DNA from: Pseudomonadota bacterium
Lineage (GTDB): Bacteria; Pseudomonadota; Alphaproteobacteria; Rhodobacterales; Rhodobacteraceae
Reading direction: 5' to 3'
NCBI GenBank assembly: GCA_021845805.1
Contig: JAJZVD010000020.1
Span: 1-53,472, forward strand
Length of the DNA stretch: 53,472 bases
The notes beneath the pieces were generated by a model. It did not search any database. It was not told the origin of the DNA and saw only the letters and a list, made by a program, of their open reading frames with translations. Each line of letters starts with the position of its first letter. The stretch's first letter is position 1. This document shows positions 42,911-51,916 of this stretch, piece by piece. The translations under genes and the position numbers were made by a program.

Positions 42911-43849
42911 TCAGCCCATCCGCATCCGGCGGATGGCGGCGAGGCGCTGCGCGGTCCGCGACCGGGGCTGGCGCTGCGGGCGCGTCTCGTCCGGGGTCAT
43001 CGTCGCGGCGCGCACCGCGCTTTGCAGCGCAAGCGTGATGGAATGCAGCGCGCTGCGTCCCGAGCGGACCTGGCCCACCCGGATCGCCTTGCCCGCGCGG
43101 ATCGAGATCTCGCCCTCCGGCAGGCCCGGCAGGCCCTCGAGCACGTCGGTCGCCGCGGCGGCGATCGCCTCGAGGTCCGGCGTCCAGGCCGCCCGCGCGG
43201 CGCACAGGATCATGCCGCCCCCGGCATGAGCCAGGAAGGCATCGTCGGGCAGGCTCCGGCGCACCGCTTCGGCGGCAAGCTGGGCCAGCGCGGCAATGTC
43301 GGGCGCCGCGGTCGGCGCAGGGATGGCCAGCGGCTTGAAGGCAAAGATCTGGCGGTCGAACAGTCCGGCGCGCGACAGCCGCCGCACGAAGTTTTCCAGC
43401 GCCTCAAGCTCGATGAAGCCGTCCTGCCAGTCCGTCACCGGCGGCACGTCGCCCAGTTGGGCCTCGGCCTTGCGGGCCGTGCGCTGCGCCAGCATGTGCA
43501 GTTCTTCGGCCACCTGCGACTTCACGATGGGCTTCGAGACATAGTCGAGCGCGCCCGCCGCGAAGGCAAGGTCCACCTGCTTCATCTCGGAGACCACGGT
43601 CAGCATGACCACGGGCACCTCGCGATAGGCGGGCAGGGCCCGGATCTTGCGGCACAGCTCGATCCCGTCGGTCCCCGGCATCAGGAGGTCCAGGAAGAAG
43701 GCGTCATAGGGGATCCTTGCCTCGGCCAGTTTCGCCAGCGCCTCTTCGGCGGATCCGGCCAGCGTGACATTGCGAAAGCCCTCCTGACGGATCAGGCTCT
43801 TCATCAGGTCCCGGATCAGTTCGTCGTCGTCCACGACCATGATACGCAT
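42911..43849 (-). CDS. Response regulator with a degenerate GGDEF-like output domain (1)
   Basis: The 312-residue protein has a normal receiver (D7-D9 acidic cluster, phosphoacceptor D54, T84, K106) and a C-terminal domain (about 145-290). This resembles a GGDEF fold, but the signature is AHAGGGMIL instead of RYGGDEF. Diguanylate cyclase activity is therefore not expected. A basic tail (RPQRQPRSRTAQR) follows. It is paralogous to 44283-45287 and both lie around the Hpt gene on the same strand, so they may share one phosphorelay. Confidence 0.8.
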   Translation of the reverse strand: MRIMVVDDDELIRDLMKSLIRQEGFRNVTLAGSAEEALAKLAEARIPYDAFFLDLLMPGTDGIELCRKIRALPAYREVPVVMLTVVSEMKQVDLAFAAGALDYVSKPIVKSQVAEELHMLAQRTARKAEAQLGDVPPVTDWQDGFIELEALENFVRRLSRAGLFDRQIFAFKPLAIPAPTAAPDIAALAQLAAEAVRRSLPDDAFLAHAGGGMILCAARAAWTPDLEAIAAAATDVLEGLPGLPEGEISIRAGKAIRVGQVRSGRSALHSITLALQSAVRAATMTPDETRPQRQPRSRTAQRLAAIRRMRMG

Positions 43850-43903
43850 CGGTCTCGTCCTTTTTTCTTGTCCCGCCGGAGCGGGGATACAGGGGCGGGC
43901 GGC

Positions 43904-44263
43904 TCAGCGGCCCGTGCGTGCGGGGCTGGCGTCGGCCAGCACGCGATCCATTTCCGTCATCAGGGCATCAAGGCTGGCAAGCATGGCGGGCGGCAGCGGC
44001 CGGGTCGGCGCGGCCTCGTCGGTCAGCGGGACCAGTTGCGCCTCGGCCTGCTGGGCCAGCCGACCCAGCGGGCGGAACCCCAGCGTTCCGGCCAGACCGG
44101 CCATCCGGTGCGTGGCAAAGCGCAACTCCTTCAGCAGCGGGGGCAGATCGGCATCGCCCGACAGTTCCGGGCGCAGGGCGCGGAAGCTGGCCTGCCACTC
44201 GGTCAGGTTGACGATGAACCGCGGCTTCAGCCGGTCGATCGTCGTTTTCAGCACAGCGGACAT
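43904..44263 (-). CDS. Histidine phosphotransfer (Hpt) domain protein
   Basis: From ATG 44263 the protein has 119 residues and a single Hpt domain: ATHRMAGLAGTLGF with the phosphoacceptor H52, and long helices on both sides. It lies between the two receiver genes (54 bases to one, 19 to the other) on the minus strand and could pass phosphate between the hybrid kinase at 45765-49655 and these receivers. Confidence 0.85.
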   Translation of the reverse strand: MSAVLKTTIDRLKPRFIVNLTEWQASFRALRPELSGDADLPPLLKELRFATHRMAGLAGTLGFRPLGRLAQQAEAQLVPLTDEAAPTRPLPPAMLASLDALMTEMDRVLADASPARTGR

Positions 44264-44282
44264 CGCCACCCTCACTCCTCGG

Positions 44283-45287
44283 TTAACGCCGCGCGAACGG
44301 ACGCACCAGCCCGAAGCGCTGGCGGGACCCGTCCTGGTGCACCGGCTCGGCGGATTCAAGGCTGTCCACCCGGGCACGCGCCGACAGTGCATGAAGCACC
44401 CCGATCGCATCGCGGCCTGATGTCATCATGCCACAATGATGGGCGCCCGCCACCACGAATGGCGCCGCGATCGGCAATCCCGTGTCGTCGATCAACCCCA
44501 GATCATCAAGCACCTGGCTGGCAAGGGTTGCCACCTCGTCAAGATCGGCCTCGAACCCGCGCGGCAGCACCGTCACGAAAGCGCCCGCCCCGGCATGGGC
44601 CAGAAGCGCCCCGCTGCCCTGCAGCGCTGCCAGGATCGATTCTGCCGCGTCGGCCAGCAGGTCGCGATAGGCGGTCGCCGCCAGCCGGGCGTGCAGCCGG
44701 GTGATGCCGGGCAGCCGGAAGGCGATCAGGCTGGTTCCCGCAAGGTCGCCGCGGCCCAGCCGCAGCAGGTAGTTTTCCAGCGCCAGCGGTGCCAGCGCGC
44801 CATCCACGTCGTCAAGCGCGACCGAGGCCGCCAGGTCCACCCGGCGCATGTCCTCCAGTGCGGCCTTCAGGGCGCGCAGCCGGATGGCGTCATCGCGGAT
44901 GCGGCGGTTGGCCTGGCTCTGGCGGTCGGCCTGCCGGATCCGGGTGGCAAGTTCGGTCACGTCGAAGGGCTTCGTGACATAATCCGTCGCCCCGGCCTGG
45001 AACGCGCCGTCAAGGAAGGCCCTGGCCGACATGGCGGTGATCATGATGATCGGTTCGGCCCGGCAGCCCGCCTCCTTGCGCAGCCAGCGGCAGAGCGCGA
45101 TGCCATCATCGCCCGGCATCTGGATGTCCAGCAGATAGGCGTCGTAGGGCGCCGAGGTCGCGCCGACCTGCGTCCGCGCCTCGTTGGCAGAGGCGGCAAA
45201 GGTCACATCGTCATATCCCGCACCGCCAAGCACCGTGCGCAATACGCCGTGGATCAGGACATCGTCGTCGACCGCCAAAATCTTCAT
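44283..45287 (-). CDS. Response regulator with a degenerate GGDEF-like output domain (2)
   Basis: The 334-residue protein has a full receiver (acidic D7-D9, phosphoacceptor D54, T84, K106), a helical linker (about 120-150) and a GGDEF-like domain in which the signature reads LAHAGAGAFV. It lacks the catalytic residues of diguanylate cyclases. A C-terminal helical and basic tail follows. It is first in the three-gene minus-strand operon and faces the CtrA-type site at 45392-45406. Confidence 0.8.
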   Translation of the reverse strand: MKILAVDDDVLIHGVLRTVLGGAGYDDVTFAASANEARTQVGATSAPYDAYLLDIQMPGDDGIALCRWLRKEAGCRAEPIIMITAMSARAFLDGAFQAGATDYVTKPFDVTELATRIRQADRQSQANRRIRDDAIRLRALKAALEDMRRVDLAASVALDDVDGALAPLALENYLLRLGRGDLAGTSLIAFRLPGITRLHARLAATAYRDLLADAAESILAALQGSGALLAHAGAGAFVTVLPRGFEADLDEVATLASQVLDDLGLIDDTGLPIAAPFVVAGAHHCGMMTSGRDAIGVLHALSARARVDSLESAEPVHQDGSRQRFGLVRPFARR

Positions 45288-45764
45288 GTCCGCCCCCTTC
45301 GCGGAGCCCTCCGCGCCGATACGGCATCCCGTGCCGCCACGGTTTCAGGACTGATTTCAGATTGCAGCCAAATAGGGCATCAATTTGACAATTAACGGGC
45401 AATTAAAGCCCGGCCTCCGGCGCAGGCGACCTTTCGCTATCGCTTTGATAATTCATGTCCGGCGTCCCGACTGCTGGACAGGGTCGCGCCCGACCGCTAC
45501 CAGTGCGGCGGGGGATTGGACGACTCACCTGCGTGTTGCGCAAGGGGTGATACAATGCGCTTGCATCCCCGACTCCCTCGGGCAAGAATGATTCATGAAG
45601 CCGATTTGCCTGGCAGACAGGCTTCCGTCGGGGGCCGTCTTCCGGGTGATCTGCCCGGAGTTCCGTCCACGGTTGCCGCGACGAACTGGGCCGAGAGCTA
45701 GCAATCACGTCATGGTCATGTGTGCACACCCTCCGGGCGACCATTGCGGCGCCGCTCTGTCGTC
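45288..45764. other. 477-base divergent regulatory region of the signalling cluster
   Basis: No protein is supported here. It separates the minus-strand RR/Hpt operon from the plus-strand hybrid kinase. It contains the CtrA-type box at 45392-45406, TTGACA at 45385-45390 and a -10-like TACAAT at 45551-45556. A kinase GTG start at 45720 is possible but has no ribosome site. Confidence 0.5.
45392..45406. promoter_or_regulatory. Perfect CtrA-type box TTAA-N7-TTAA
   Basis: TTAA at 45392-45395 and TTAA at 45403-45406 are separated by seven bases, the consensus of the alphaproteobacterial cell-cycle/motility regulator CtrA. In such GC-rich DNA two TTAA words at this spacing are rare by chance. It lies about 105 bases before the receiver gene start (45287) and 360 before the kinase start. 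Confidence 0.65.
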
Positions 45765-48700
45765 ATGATGCGCGACGAGGACGCCCGCGCCTTGCCTCCA
45801 GCACCGACACGGCCGCCGCGCCTGTCGGCCCAGGCGACCACATTCCTTTCGGTGGGGCTGCTGTCTGTTCTAGGCTTCTGGCTGCGGCCGACCTTCATCG
45901 CGGGAATCGAGGTGCCGCGCGGGACCGGGCTCGCCATCAGCCTGACGCTGCTCTACGGGCCGCGCGTCTGGCTCGGGGCGCTGGCGGGGGCGTTTCTGCC
46001 GCGCACGGTCGGCATGGTGATCATCGGCGGCACGATCTCGTCGGAACTCGTGCTGCAAAACCTCTTGATTGCCGCCTTCATCGCGGCGCAGGGCGTGGTC
46101 GTGACGGTTGCGCTGCGCCGCCGCTTCGGCTGGCCGCTGCGGCTCTCGGGGCTGGGCGATGTGGCGCGCTTCTGCGGTATCGCCGGGCTTCTGGGCCCCA
46201 TTCCGGCAGCATTGCTTGGCGTTGGCCTGTCGGTCCTTTTCGGGCACGCGGCGATGCGCGACGTGCCGATCACCTGGCTGGGCTGGTGGGGCGGCGATGC
46301 GATCGGCACGCTGGTCAGCCTGCCCGCCATCCTGCTCTGGCCGTCGCGGCGGGCCTCTCCGGTGATCTGGCGCGGCCGCCCGCTGCCGCGCTTCGATACG
46401 GCCTCGGTGGTCTATATCGCCCTGTCGCTGATCGTCAGCTTCGCGGCCTGGAAGGTGACCGGCGCGCTTGGCACGACCTATGCCGAGGCGCAGTTCCAGA
46501 CCCTGGCCAACGACAGCCGCCGGGCGCTGGAATACAGGCTTGGCAGCCTGAACTTCGCCTTGCAGGCGGCGAGCGGGCTTCTGGGCGCGTCGGACACGGT
46601 GACCAGCGCCGAATGGAAGGATTTTGTCGGCTCGCTCGAACTCAAGGAGCGGATGCCGGGCGTGATGCGGCTTGGTTTCGTCGTGCCGGTGTCGCGCGAC
46701 GGGCTGTCGGCGTTTCTCGCGCGGACCGCCGCCGAAGGTATCCCAGGGCTGCAAATCCACCCGCCCGTTACCGACGACACGACCGATCTGCGCGTCGTCA
46801 CCCTGGAAAAGCGGGTCGAAGGGACCCGGTCGTCCACGGGGCTGGATGTCGGGCGCGATCCCGAAAGCCGCGCGGTGCTGGACGCGGCGCGCGATACGGG
46901 CCTGCCGCAGATCACCCGGACCGTGCAGTTGCCGATGGACGAGGGCGGCTGGAATTCCTTTGTCGTCTATGTGCCGGTGTTCCAGCGCAAGATGGACATT
47001 TCCACGATCAGCGAACGGCGGGCGGCGCTGCGTGGCTGGGTCGCGGCGCCGGTCGAGTTCAACCGTCTGCTGACCGGGCTGACGGCGAGCCAGGGCGAAC
47101 AGCTTGCGCTTGAACTCTACGACGGGCCGCAGCCGGACCCGGCCTTGCTGGCCTACCGCAGCCCCGAAATCGCGGCGAACGCGGGCTTTGCGCCGCGCCA
47201 CCAGACGATCGGGCAGATCGCCGTGGACGGCCGGATCTGGACCGTGGTGTGGAAGAGCACGCACAGCTTCGACCAGCGCATGTACAGCGGGGCCAGCGCC
47301 TCGACGCTTGCGGGCGGTCTGGCCTTTACCGGGCTTCTGGCGATCTTCCTGCTGTCGCTTGGCCGGCGCGAGGAGATGGTGCGCGCCAACGTGGCGGAGC
47401 GCACCCGCGAACTGGCGCTTCAGGTCGAGGAGAACCGGTCGATCATCCGCTCGCCCATCGCCGGGATCGTCCTGCTGGACGAAGCGGGGAAGATCCTCTT
47501 TGCCAATGACGCCATCGCCCGCCTCTTCGGCTATCGCGACAGCGAGCTGGCCGGGCGGCCCTTTACCTGGCTTCTGGGCGGCGCCACCGCGGATTACTTC
47601 GACCTGAAGCCGGACGAGGCGCCCGCGCCCACCTACCGGGGCGAGGTGCGCGCCACCAGCCGCACCGGGCAGGTTCTGGTGCTGGATGTGCAGATCAACG
47701 CCTGGATGACCATCGACGGGCGTCGCCGCTTCACGGCGCTGATGAACAACGTCACCGACAAGCGCCGGATCGAGCAGCAGTTGCGCGACACCCAGCACCG
47801 GCTGGACATCGCGCTGACCGGCGCCAACCTCGGCGTGTTCGACCTTGACCTGCGCACCGGCAAATCCATCGTCTCGGCCACCTGGAAGGCGCTGTTCGGC
47901 ATCCCGGCGTCGGACCAGATCGACGCGCAGGCCGAATGGCGCCGCCGGGTTCACCCCGACGACCTGCCGATGGTCGAGGCATCCGACATGGCCTGCGCCC
48001 GGGGCGAAACGGCCCGTTCCACCACCGAGTACCGCGCGCGCGGCCCGAAGGGCGAATGGCGCTGGATGCGGTCGGATGCGGTGGTGGGGGAACGCGATGC
48101 GACGGGGCGCGTGGTGCGCCTCATCGGGGTGCAGACCGACATCACCGAGCTGGTGGAAAGCAAGGAGGCCCTGCGCGCCAGCGAGGATCAGTTCCGCTCG
48201 GCCATCGAGGATGCGCCGATCGGCATGGCCATCGTCGGGCTCCACCGTCGCTTCCTGCAGGTGAACGCGGCACTGGGCGCATTCGCGGGGGCGGGGCAGT
48301 CCGACCTGATCGGCAAGGACCTGCTGGACCTGCTGCAGCCGACCGAGCGGGAGCGCTTCGCCGCGCTGATCGGCCGCCTGATCGCGGGGACCGAAAAATC
48401 CGTCGAGGCCGAGGCCGCCTGCCTGCGCGCAGGCGGGATCGAGTGCTGGGGGCGCTGGTCCATCGCCGTGATCCGCAACGCCGACGGGCAGCCGCTGAGC
48501 TTCGTCGTGCAGTTGCAGGACACCACCGAACAGCGCCAGCTTGACCGGATCAAGGGCGAGTTCGTGGCCACCGTCAGCCACGAGCTCCGCACCCCGCTGA
48601 CCTCGATCAACGGGTCGCTGGGTCTGGTGCTGAACGAGGTGGCGGGGCCGATCCCGGAAAAGGCCGCGCGGATGCTGGCGATCGCGCAGAAGAACTGCAA

Positions 48701-49655
48701 CCGCCTGATCCTGCTGGTGAACGACATCCTCGATCTGGAAAAGCTGACCTCGGGGCAAAGCCGGTTCGACTATGTGACCGCCGATGTGGGCGCGCTTGTC
48801 GATCAGGCGCTGCGCACCACCCAGCCGATGGCCGACGGCTTTGGCGTGGCGCTGGCTTACGACCGCCCGGCCGAGGCCTTGCCCTGCCGCGTGGATGTGA
48901 ACCGCTTCCAGCAGGTGATGGCCAACCTGATATCCAACGCCACCAAGTTCTCGCCCGTGGGCGGGCAAGTCGAGGTGGCCACCCGGCTTGACGGCGGGCT
49001 GATCATCGTCAGCGTCACCGATCACGGCTCGGGCGTGCCGGTGGCGTTCAGGTCCAAGATCTTCACAGCCTTCTCGCAGGCGGATTCGTCCTCGACCCGC
49101 AGCAAGGACGGTACCGGGCTTGGCCTGAAGATCTCGCGCGAGATCGTGGAACGGATGGGCGGGCGCATCGGCTTCGAGTCCGAGACGGGCAAGGGGACCA
49201 CCTTCTGGTTCAGCCTGCCGCTGGCCGCCGGTGTGGCCGCGCCTGCGGCCGATGCGGGGCCCGCGCCGGTGCCGAAGCTCTATCGCCCGAGCATCCTGCA
49301 TCTTGAGGCCGACGCCGATTTCGCCGAGATCGTCGCCGCCGCGTTCCAGCCCCATGCCACCGTCGTCAGCGCCGGGCGCGTGGCCGAGGCCGAGACGCTT
49401 CTGGCGGAACGCAGGTTCGATCTGATCCTGGCCGATTGCGTCTTGCCCGACGGCAGCGCCAACGGCTTTGTCGACCATGTGCTGACGCGGTATCCCGATC
49501 TGCCCGTCGTCGGCTTGACCAGCGATGACGGTACGGCGGGGGATCCGCGGGTCTCGCCCGTCTTCATCAAGTCGCGAACGACGATCGACGCGATCCGGTC
49601 AAGCTGTCTGGAGCTGATCGCCCGCGGCCATCGCGGAACGGATGCCGCAGAATAG
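45765..49655 (+). CDS. MASE1-CHASE-PAS hybrid sensor histidine kinase with C-terminal receiver
   Basis: From ATG 45765 the protein has 1,296 residues. In order: a MASE1-like multi-helix sensor (about 20-230), CHASE domain (about 235-435), a helix (514-535), three PAS regions (about 559-675, 679-808, 808-922), a HisKA domain with H939 (VSHELRTP), HATPase (about 1044-1155; NLISNATKF, GTGLGLKI) and a receiver (about 1176-1292). The receiver keeps its Asp (LADCVLPDG) and Lys (FIKS) but has EAD in place of the usual acidic pair. Ligand unknown. Start uncertain; no clear ribosome site. Confidence 0.85.
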   Translation: MMRDEDARALPPAPTRPPRLSAQATTFLSVGLLSVLGFWLRPTFIAGIEVPRGTGLAISLTLLYGPRVWLGALAGAFLPRTVGMVIIGGTISSELVLQNLLIAAFIAAQGVVVTVALRRRFGWPLRLSGLGDVARFCGIAGLLGPIPAALLGVGLSVLFGHAAMRDVPITWLGWWGGDAIGTLVSLPAILLWPSRRASPVIWRGRPLPRFDTASVVYIALSLIVSFAAWKVTGALGTTYAEAQFQTLANDSRRALEYRLGSLNFALQAASGLLGASDTVTSAEWKDFVGSLELKERMPGVMRLGFVVPVSRDGLSAFLARTAAEGIPGLQIHPPVTDDTTDLRVVTLEKRVEGTRSSTGLDVGRDPESRAVLDAARDTGLPQITRTVQLPMDEGGWNSFVVYVPVFQRKMDISTISERRAALRGWVAAPVEFNRLLTGLTASQGEQLALELYDGPQPDPALLAYRSPEIAANAGFAPRHQTIGQIAVDGRIWTVVWKSTHSFDQRMYSGASASTLAGGLAFTGLLAIFLLSLGRREEMVRANVAERTRELALQVEENRSIIRSPIAGIVLLDEAGKILFANDAIARLFGYRDSELAGRPFTWLLGGATADYFDLKPDEAPAPTYRGEVRATSRTGQVLVLDVQINAWMTIDGRRRFTALMNNVTDKRRIEQQLRDTQHRLDIALTGANLGVFDLDLRTGKSIVSATWKALFGIPASDQIDAQAEWRRRVHPDDLPMVEASDMACARGETARSTTEYRARGPKGEWRWMRSDAVVGERDATGRVVRLIGVQTDITELVESKEALRASEDQFRSAIEDAPIGMAIVGLHRRFLQVNAALGAFAGAGQSDLIGKDLLDLLQPTERERFAALIGRLIAGTEKSVEAEAACLRAGGIECWGRWSIAVIRNADGQPLSFVVQLQDTTEQRQLDRIKGEFVATVSHELRTPLTSINGSLGLVLNEVAGPIPEKAARMLAIAQKNCNRLILLVNDILDLEKLTSGQSRFDYVTADVGALVDQALRTTQPMADGFGVALAYDRPAEALPCRVDVNRFQQVMANLISNATKFSPVGGQVEVATRLDGGLIIVSVTDHGSGVPVAFRSKIFTAFSQADSSSTRSKDGTGLGLKISREIVERMGGRIGFESETGKGTTFWFSLPLAAGVAAPAADAGPAPVPKLYRPSILHLEADADFAEIVAAAFQPHATVVSAGRVAEAETLLAERRFDLILADCVLPDGSANGFVDHVLTRYPDLPVVGLTSDDGTAGDPRVSPVFIKSRTTIDAIRSSCLELIARGHRGTDAAE

Positions 49656-49695
49656 CCCTCATGGCAGGTGATTATCCCGTCTGGCGCCACATTTT

Positions 49696-49709
49696 CTGCA
49701 AAATTGCAG
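49696..49709. promoter_or_regulatory. Palindrome upstream of the second kinase gene
   Basis: CTGCAA and TTGCAG flank a central AA, a perfect dyad in the 146-base gap before 49802. It may be an operator for a separate promoter of the kinase/receiver pair. No clear -35/-10 pair was placed. Confidence 0.35.
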
Positions 49710-49801
49710 GGCAGGGTCGCTGCCGTGGATGAAGCACCCGACGGTGTCGGTCATGTGGATCGGCGTGCCGGGCGCGCGTGGAACCAGTGTACGGGCGGAC
49801 G

Positions 49802-51364
49802 ATGTTTGAAGAATTCGCATCACTTCTGGGGCTGACGCAATTCGCGTTGCTCTATGTATCCAGTGTCGGTGGTCTCGTTTGCGTCTTCCTGTTCATTCTG
49901 GGTCGATCAATCCGCATCAGCCGTGAACAGTCCGTGCTGCTTGACCGCAAGGACGCGGAACTTGCGCTGCAATGGCGGGCGATGGAAGCCCACGCCATGA
50001 TGAACGTGTCGGATGCCGCTGGCCGCATGGTCGAGGTGAACGACACGCTGATCCGCGCCTCCGGCTACAGCCGCGAGGAACTGCTGGGCCGTCGGCTGAC
50101 GGAATTCCTGATGCCCGACGACAATTCCCCCACCGCCGTGCGCGAGGCGCTGGAGCTGATGGGCTACTGGACGGGGGAAACGAAGCTGCGCCGCAAGGAC
50201 GGCGGCGTCTTCTGGACCCGCACCACCATCGTGGCCGCCCGCGACCGCAACGGGCGGCTGGAGCGGACCGTGTCGCTGCGCACCGACATCACCGAGATCA
50301 AGGCCCGCCAGGCCGAGGCGCAGAACCGCGCGCTGCTCGACCGGCTGAACGACGAGGTCTATGTTTTTGCCGCCGACACGCTCCAGCTTCTCTACCTCAA
50401 CCGCCGGGCGCTTGCGGTGCAGGGCTGGGACAACAGCGGCTATGGCGGGCGCACGCTGGCGGACACCACCGAAGGGTTCGACGATGCCGTCTTCCGCGAT
50501 CGGGTGGCCCCGATGCTTGCGGGCGAGACCGAGGCGATGACCTACGAATCGATCCTGCGCGGGCGCCCGGTGGAAATCTCTCTGCAACTCGAGGATGGCT
50601 ACGAGGGCCGCGCCCGCTTCATCGCCGTGGTGCGCGACATCTCGCTGCGCCGGCAGGCCGAGGAAGCCCGCAGCCAGTTCGTGGCCACCATCAGCCATGA
50701 GCTGCGCTCTCCGCTGACGTCGGTTCTGGGCGCGTTGAAGCTGGTGACCTCGGGCGCCTTCGGACAGCTTGGCAAGAAGCCGGGCGCCATGCTGGGCGTG
50801 GCGCTGCGCAACGTCGAGCGGCTGATCGACCTGATCAACGACCTGCTGGATCTGGAAAAGCTGGACGCCGGGCGGATGACCTTCTCGATGACCCGCATCG
50901 ACATGTCGGCGCTGGTGGACGAGGCGCTGGCCGCAAATTCCTGCTATGGCGACCAGTTGCAGGTCCAGTTCCGGCGCACCGGCCTGCGGGCCGTGCGCGA
51001 GATCGAGGGCGACCGTGCCCGTCTCATCCAGGTGCTGAACAACCTGCTGTCGAATGCCGCCAAGTTCTCGCCCCCCGGCGGGCAGGTCGAGGTGGAACTG
51101 CGCGACGCGCCGGGCGCGTTGCAGGTGCTGGTGCATGACCACGGCACCGGCATCCCGCCTGCCGCGCAGGCGCATCTGTTCGAACGCTTCGCCCAGGCCG
51201 ACGGCACCAATGGCCGCAGACCCGGCACGGGGCTGGGCCTGTCGATTGCAAAATCGATCGTGGAGCAGCATGGCGGCTCGATCCGCTTCACCAGCACGCT
51301 GGATGTGGGTACAACGTTCTGTGTCGAGTTCCCGACGCCGCTGTCCCTGTCGCAGGCGGCCTGA
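49802..51364 (+). CDS. PAS-domain sensor histidine kinase
   Basis: From ATG 49802 the protein has 520 residues: one N-terminal helix (about 13-33), two PAS regions (about 60-170 and 180-285), HisKA with H299 (ISHELRSP) and HATPase (about 400-510; NNLLSNAAKF, GTGLGLSI). It has no receiver of its own; the lone receiver gene follows 27 bases later. The H-box region is very similar to that of the large hybrid kinase, suggesting duplication. An in-frame GTG at 49778 is an alternative start. Confidence 0.87.
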   Translation: MFEEFASLLGLTQFALLYVSSVGGLVCVFLFILGRSIRISREQSVLLDRKDAELALQWRAMEAHAMMNVSDAAGRMVEVNDTLIRASGYSREELLGRRLTEFLMPDDNSPTAVREALELMGYWTGETKLRRKDGGVFWTRTTIVAARDRNGRLERTVSLRTDITEIKARQAEAQNRALLDRLNDEVYVFAADTLQLLYLNRRALAVQGWDNSGYGGRTLADTTEGFDDAVFRDRVAPMLAGETEAMTYESILRGRPVEISLQLEDGYEGRARFIAVVRDISLRRQAEEARSQFVATISHELRSPLTSVLGALKLVTSGAFGQLGKKPGAMLGVALRNVERLIDLINDLLDLEKLDAGRMTFSMTRIDMSALVDEALAANSCYGDQLQVQFRRTGLRAVREIEGDRARLIQVLNNLLSNAAKFSPPGGQVEVELRDAPGALQVLVHDHGTGIPPAAQAHLFERFAQADGTNGRRPGTGLGLSIAKSIVEQHGGSIRFTSTLDVGTTFCVEFPTPLSLSQAA

Positions 51365-51391
51365 CGGAGCGCCTCGCCGCAGGAGACCGCC

Positions 51392-51784
51392 ATGACCCAG
51401 ACCCCCCGCATCCTCCACGTCGAGGATGATCCCGACATTCGTGAAATCGCGCTGGTGGCGCTGGAGGTGGTGGGTGGCCTGACGGTTGACCAGTGTGCCT
51501 CTGGCCCCGAGGCGCTGCAGCGCGCGCCCGGCATCGCGCCTGACCTTCTGTTGCTGGACGTGATGATGCCCGGCATGAGCGGCGAGGACACGCTGGCCGG
51601 CCTGCGCGCCATGCCGCAGTTCGCCGACACGCCCGCCATCTTCATGACGGCCAAGGCCCAGCCGGCCGAGGTGGAAAAGCTGCGCCAGCTTGGCGCGGCC
51701 GAAGTGATCACCAAGCCGTTCGATCCGATGACGCTGGCCGACCAGGTGCTGGCCATCTGGGAACGGTCGCGGGCAGGGGGCTGA
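51392..51784 (+). CDS. Single-domain response regulator
   Basis: The 130-residue protein is one receiver domain: E11-D13 acidic cluster, D56 phosphoacceptor (LLLLDVMMPG), T86 and K108. It has CGCAGGAG upstream. It is probably the partner of the kinase that ends 27 bases before, or a phosphate sink or relay toward the Hpt protein. No DNA-binding or enzymatic domain follows. Confidence 0.92.
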   Translation: MTQTPRILHVEDDPDIREIALVALEVVGGLTVDQCASGPEALQRAPGIAPDLLLLDVMMPGMSGEDTLAGLRAMPQFADTPAIFMTAKAQPAEVEKLRQLGAAEVITKPFDPMTLADQVLAIWERSRAGG

Positions 51785-51916
51785 GCCCGCCCCGCCGCCG
51801 CTGCGCCGCAGCATCGAAAAAACTGGCATTTGTGGGAGCCTCCCGGTTTACTCCCTGCTGATCAGAGACCCGCGCGACAGAGCCGGGCACCGACAGGGAT
51901 ACGAATCGAGAGCGTG

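Noticed and set aside
45870-49478. 1,202-codon minus-strand open frame opposite the hybrid kinase
   Set aside because: Same composition artefact; no domain or ribosome site, while the plus strand encodes all kinase domains.
51830-51916. Longer start for the PotA-like protein
   Set aside because: The added residues are unlike the family and include an Arg/Pro-rich stretch; ATG 51917 places the ATPase fold at the usual distance.
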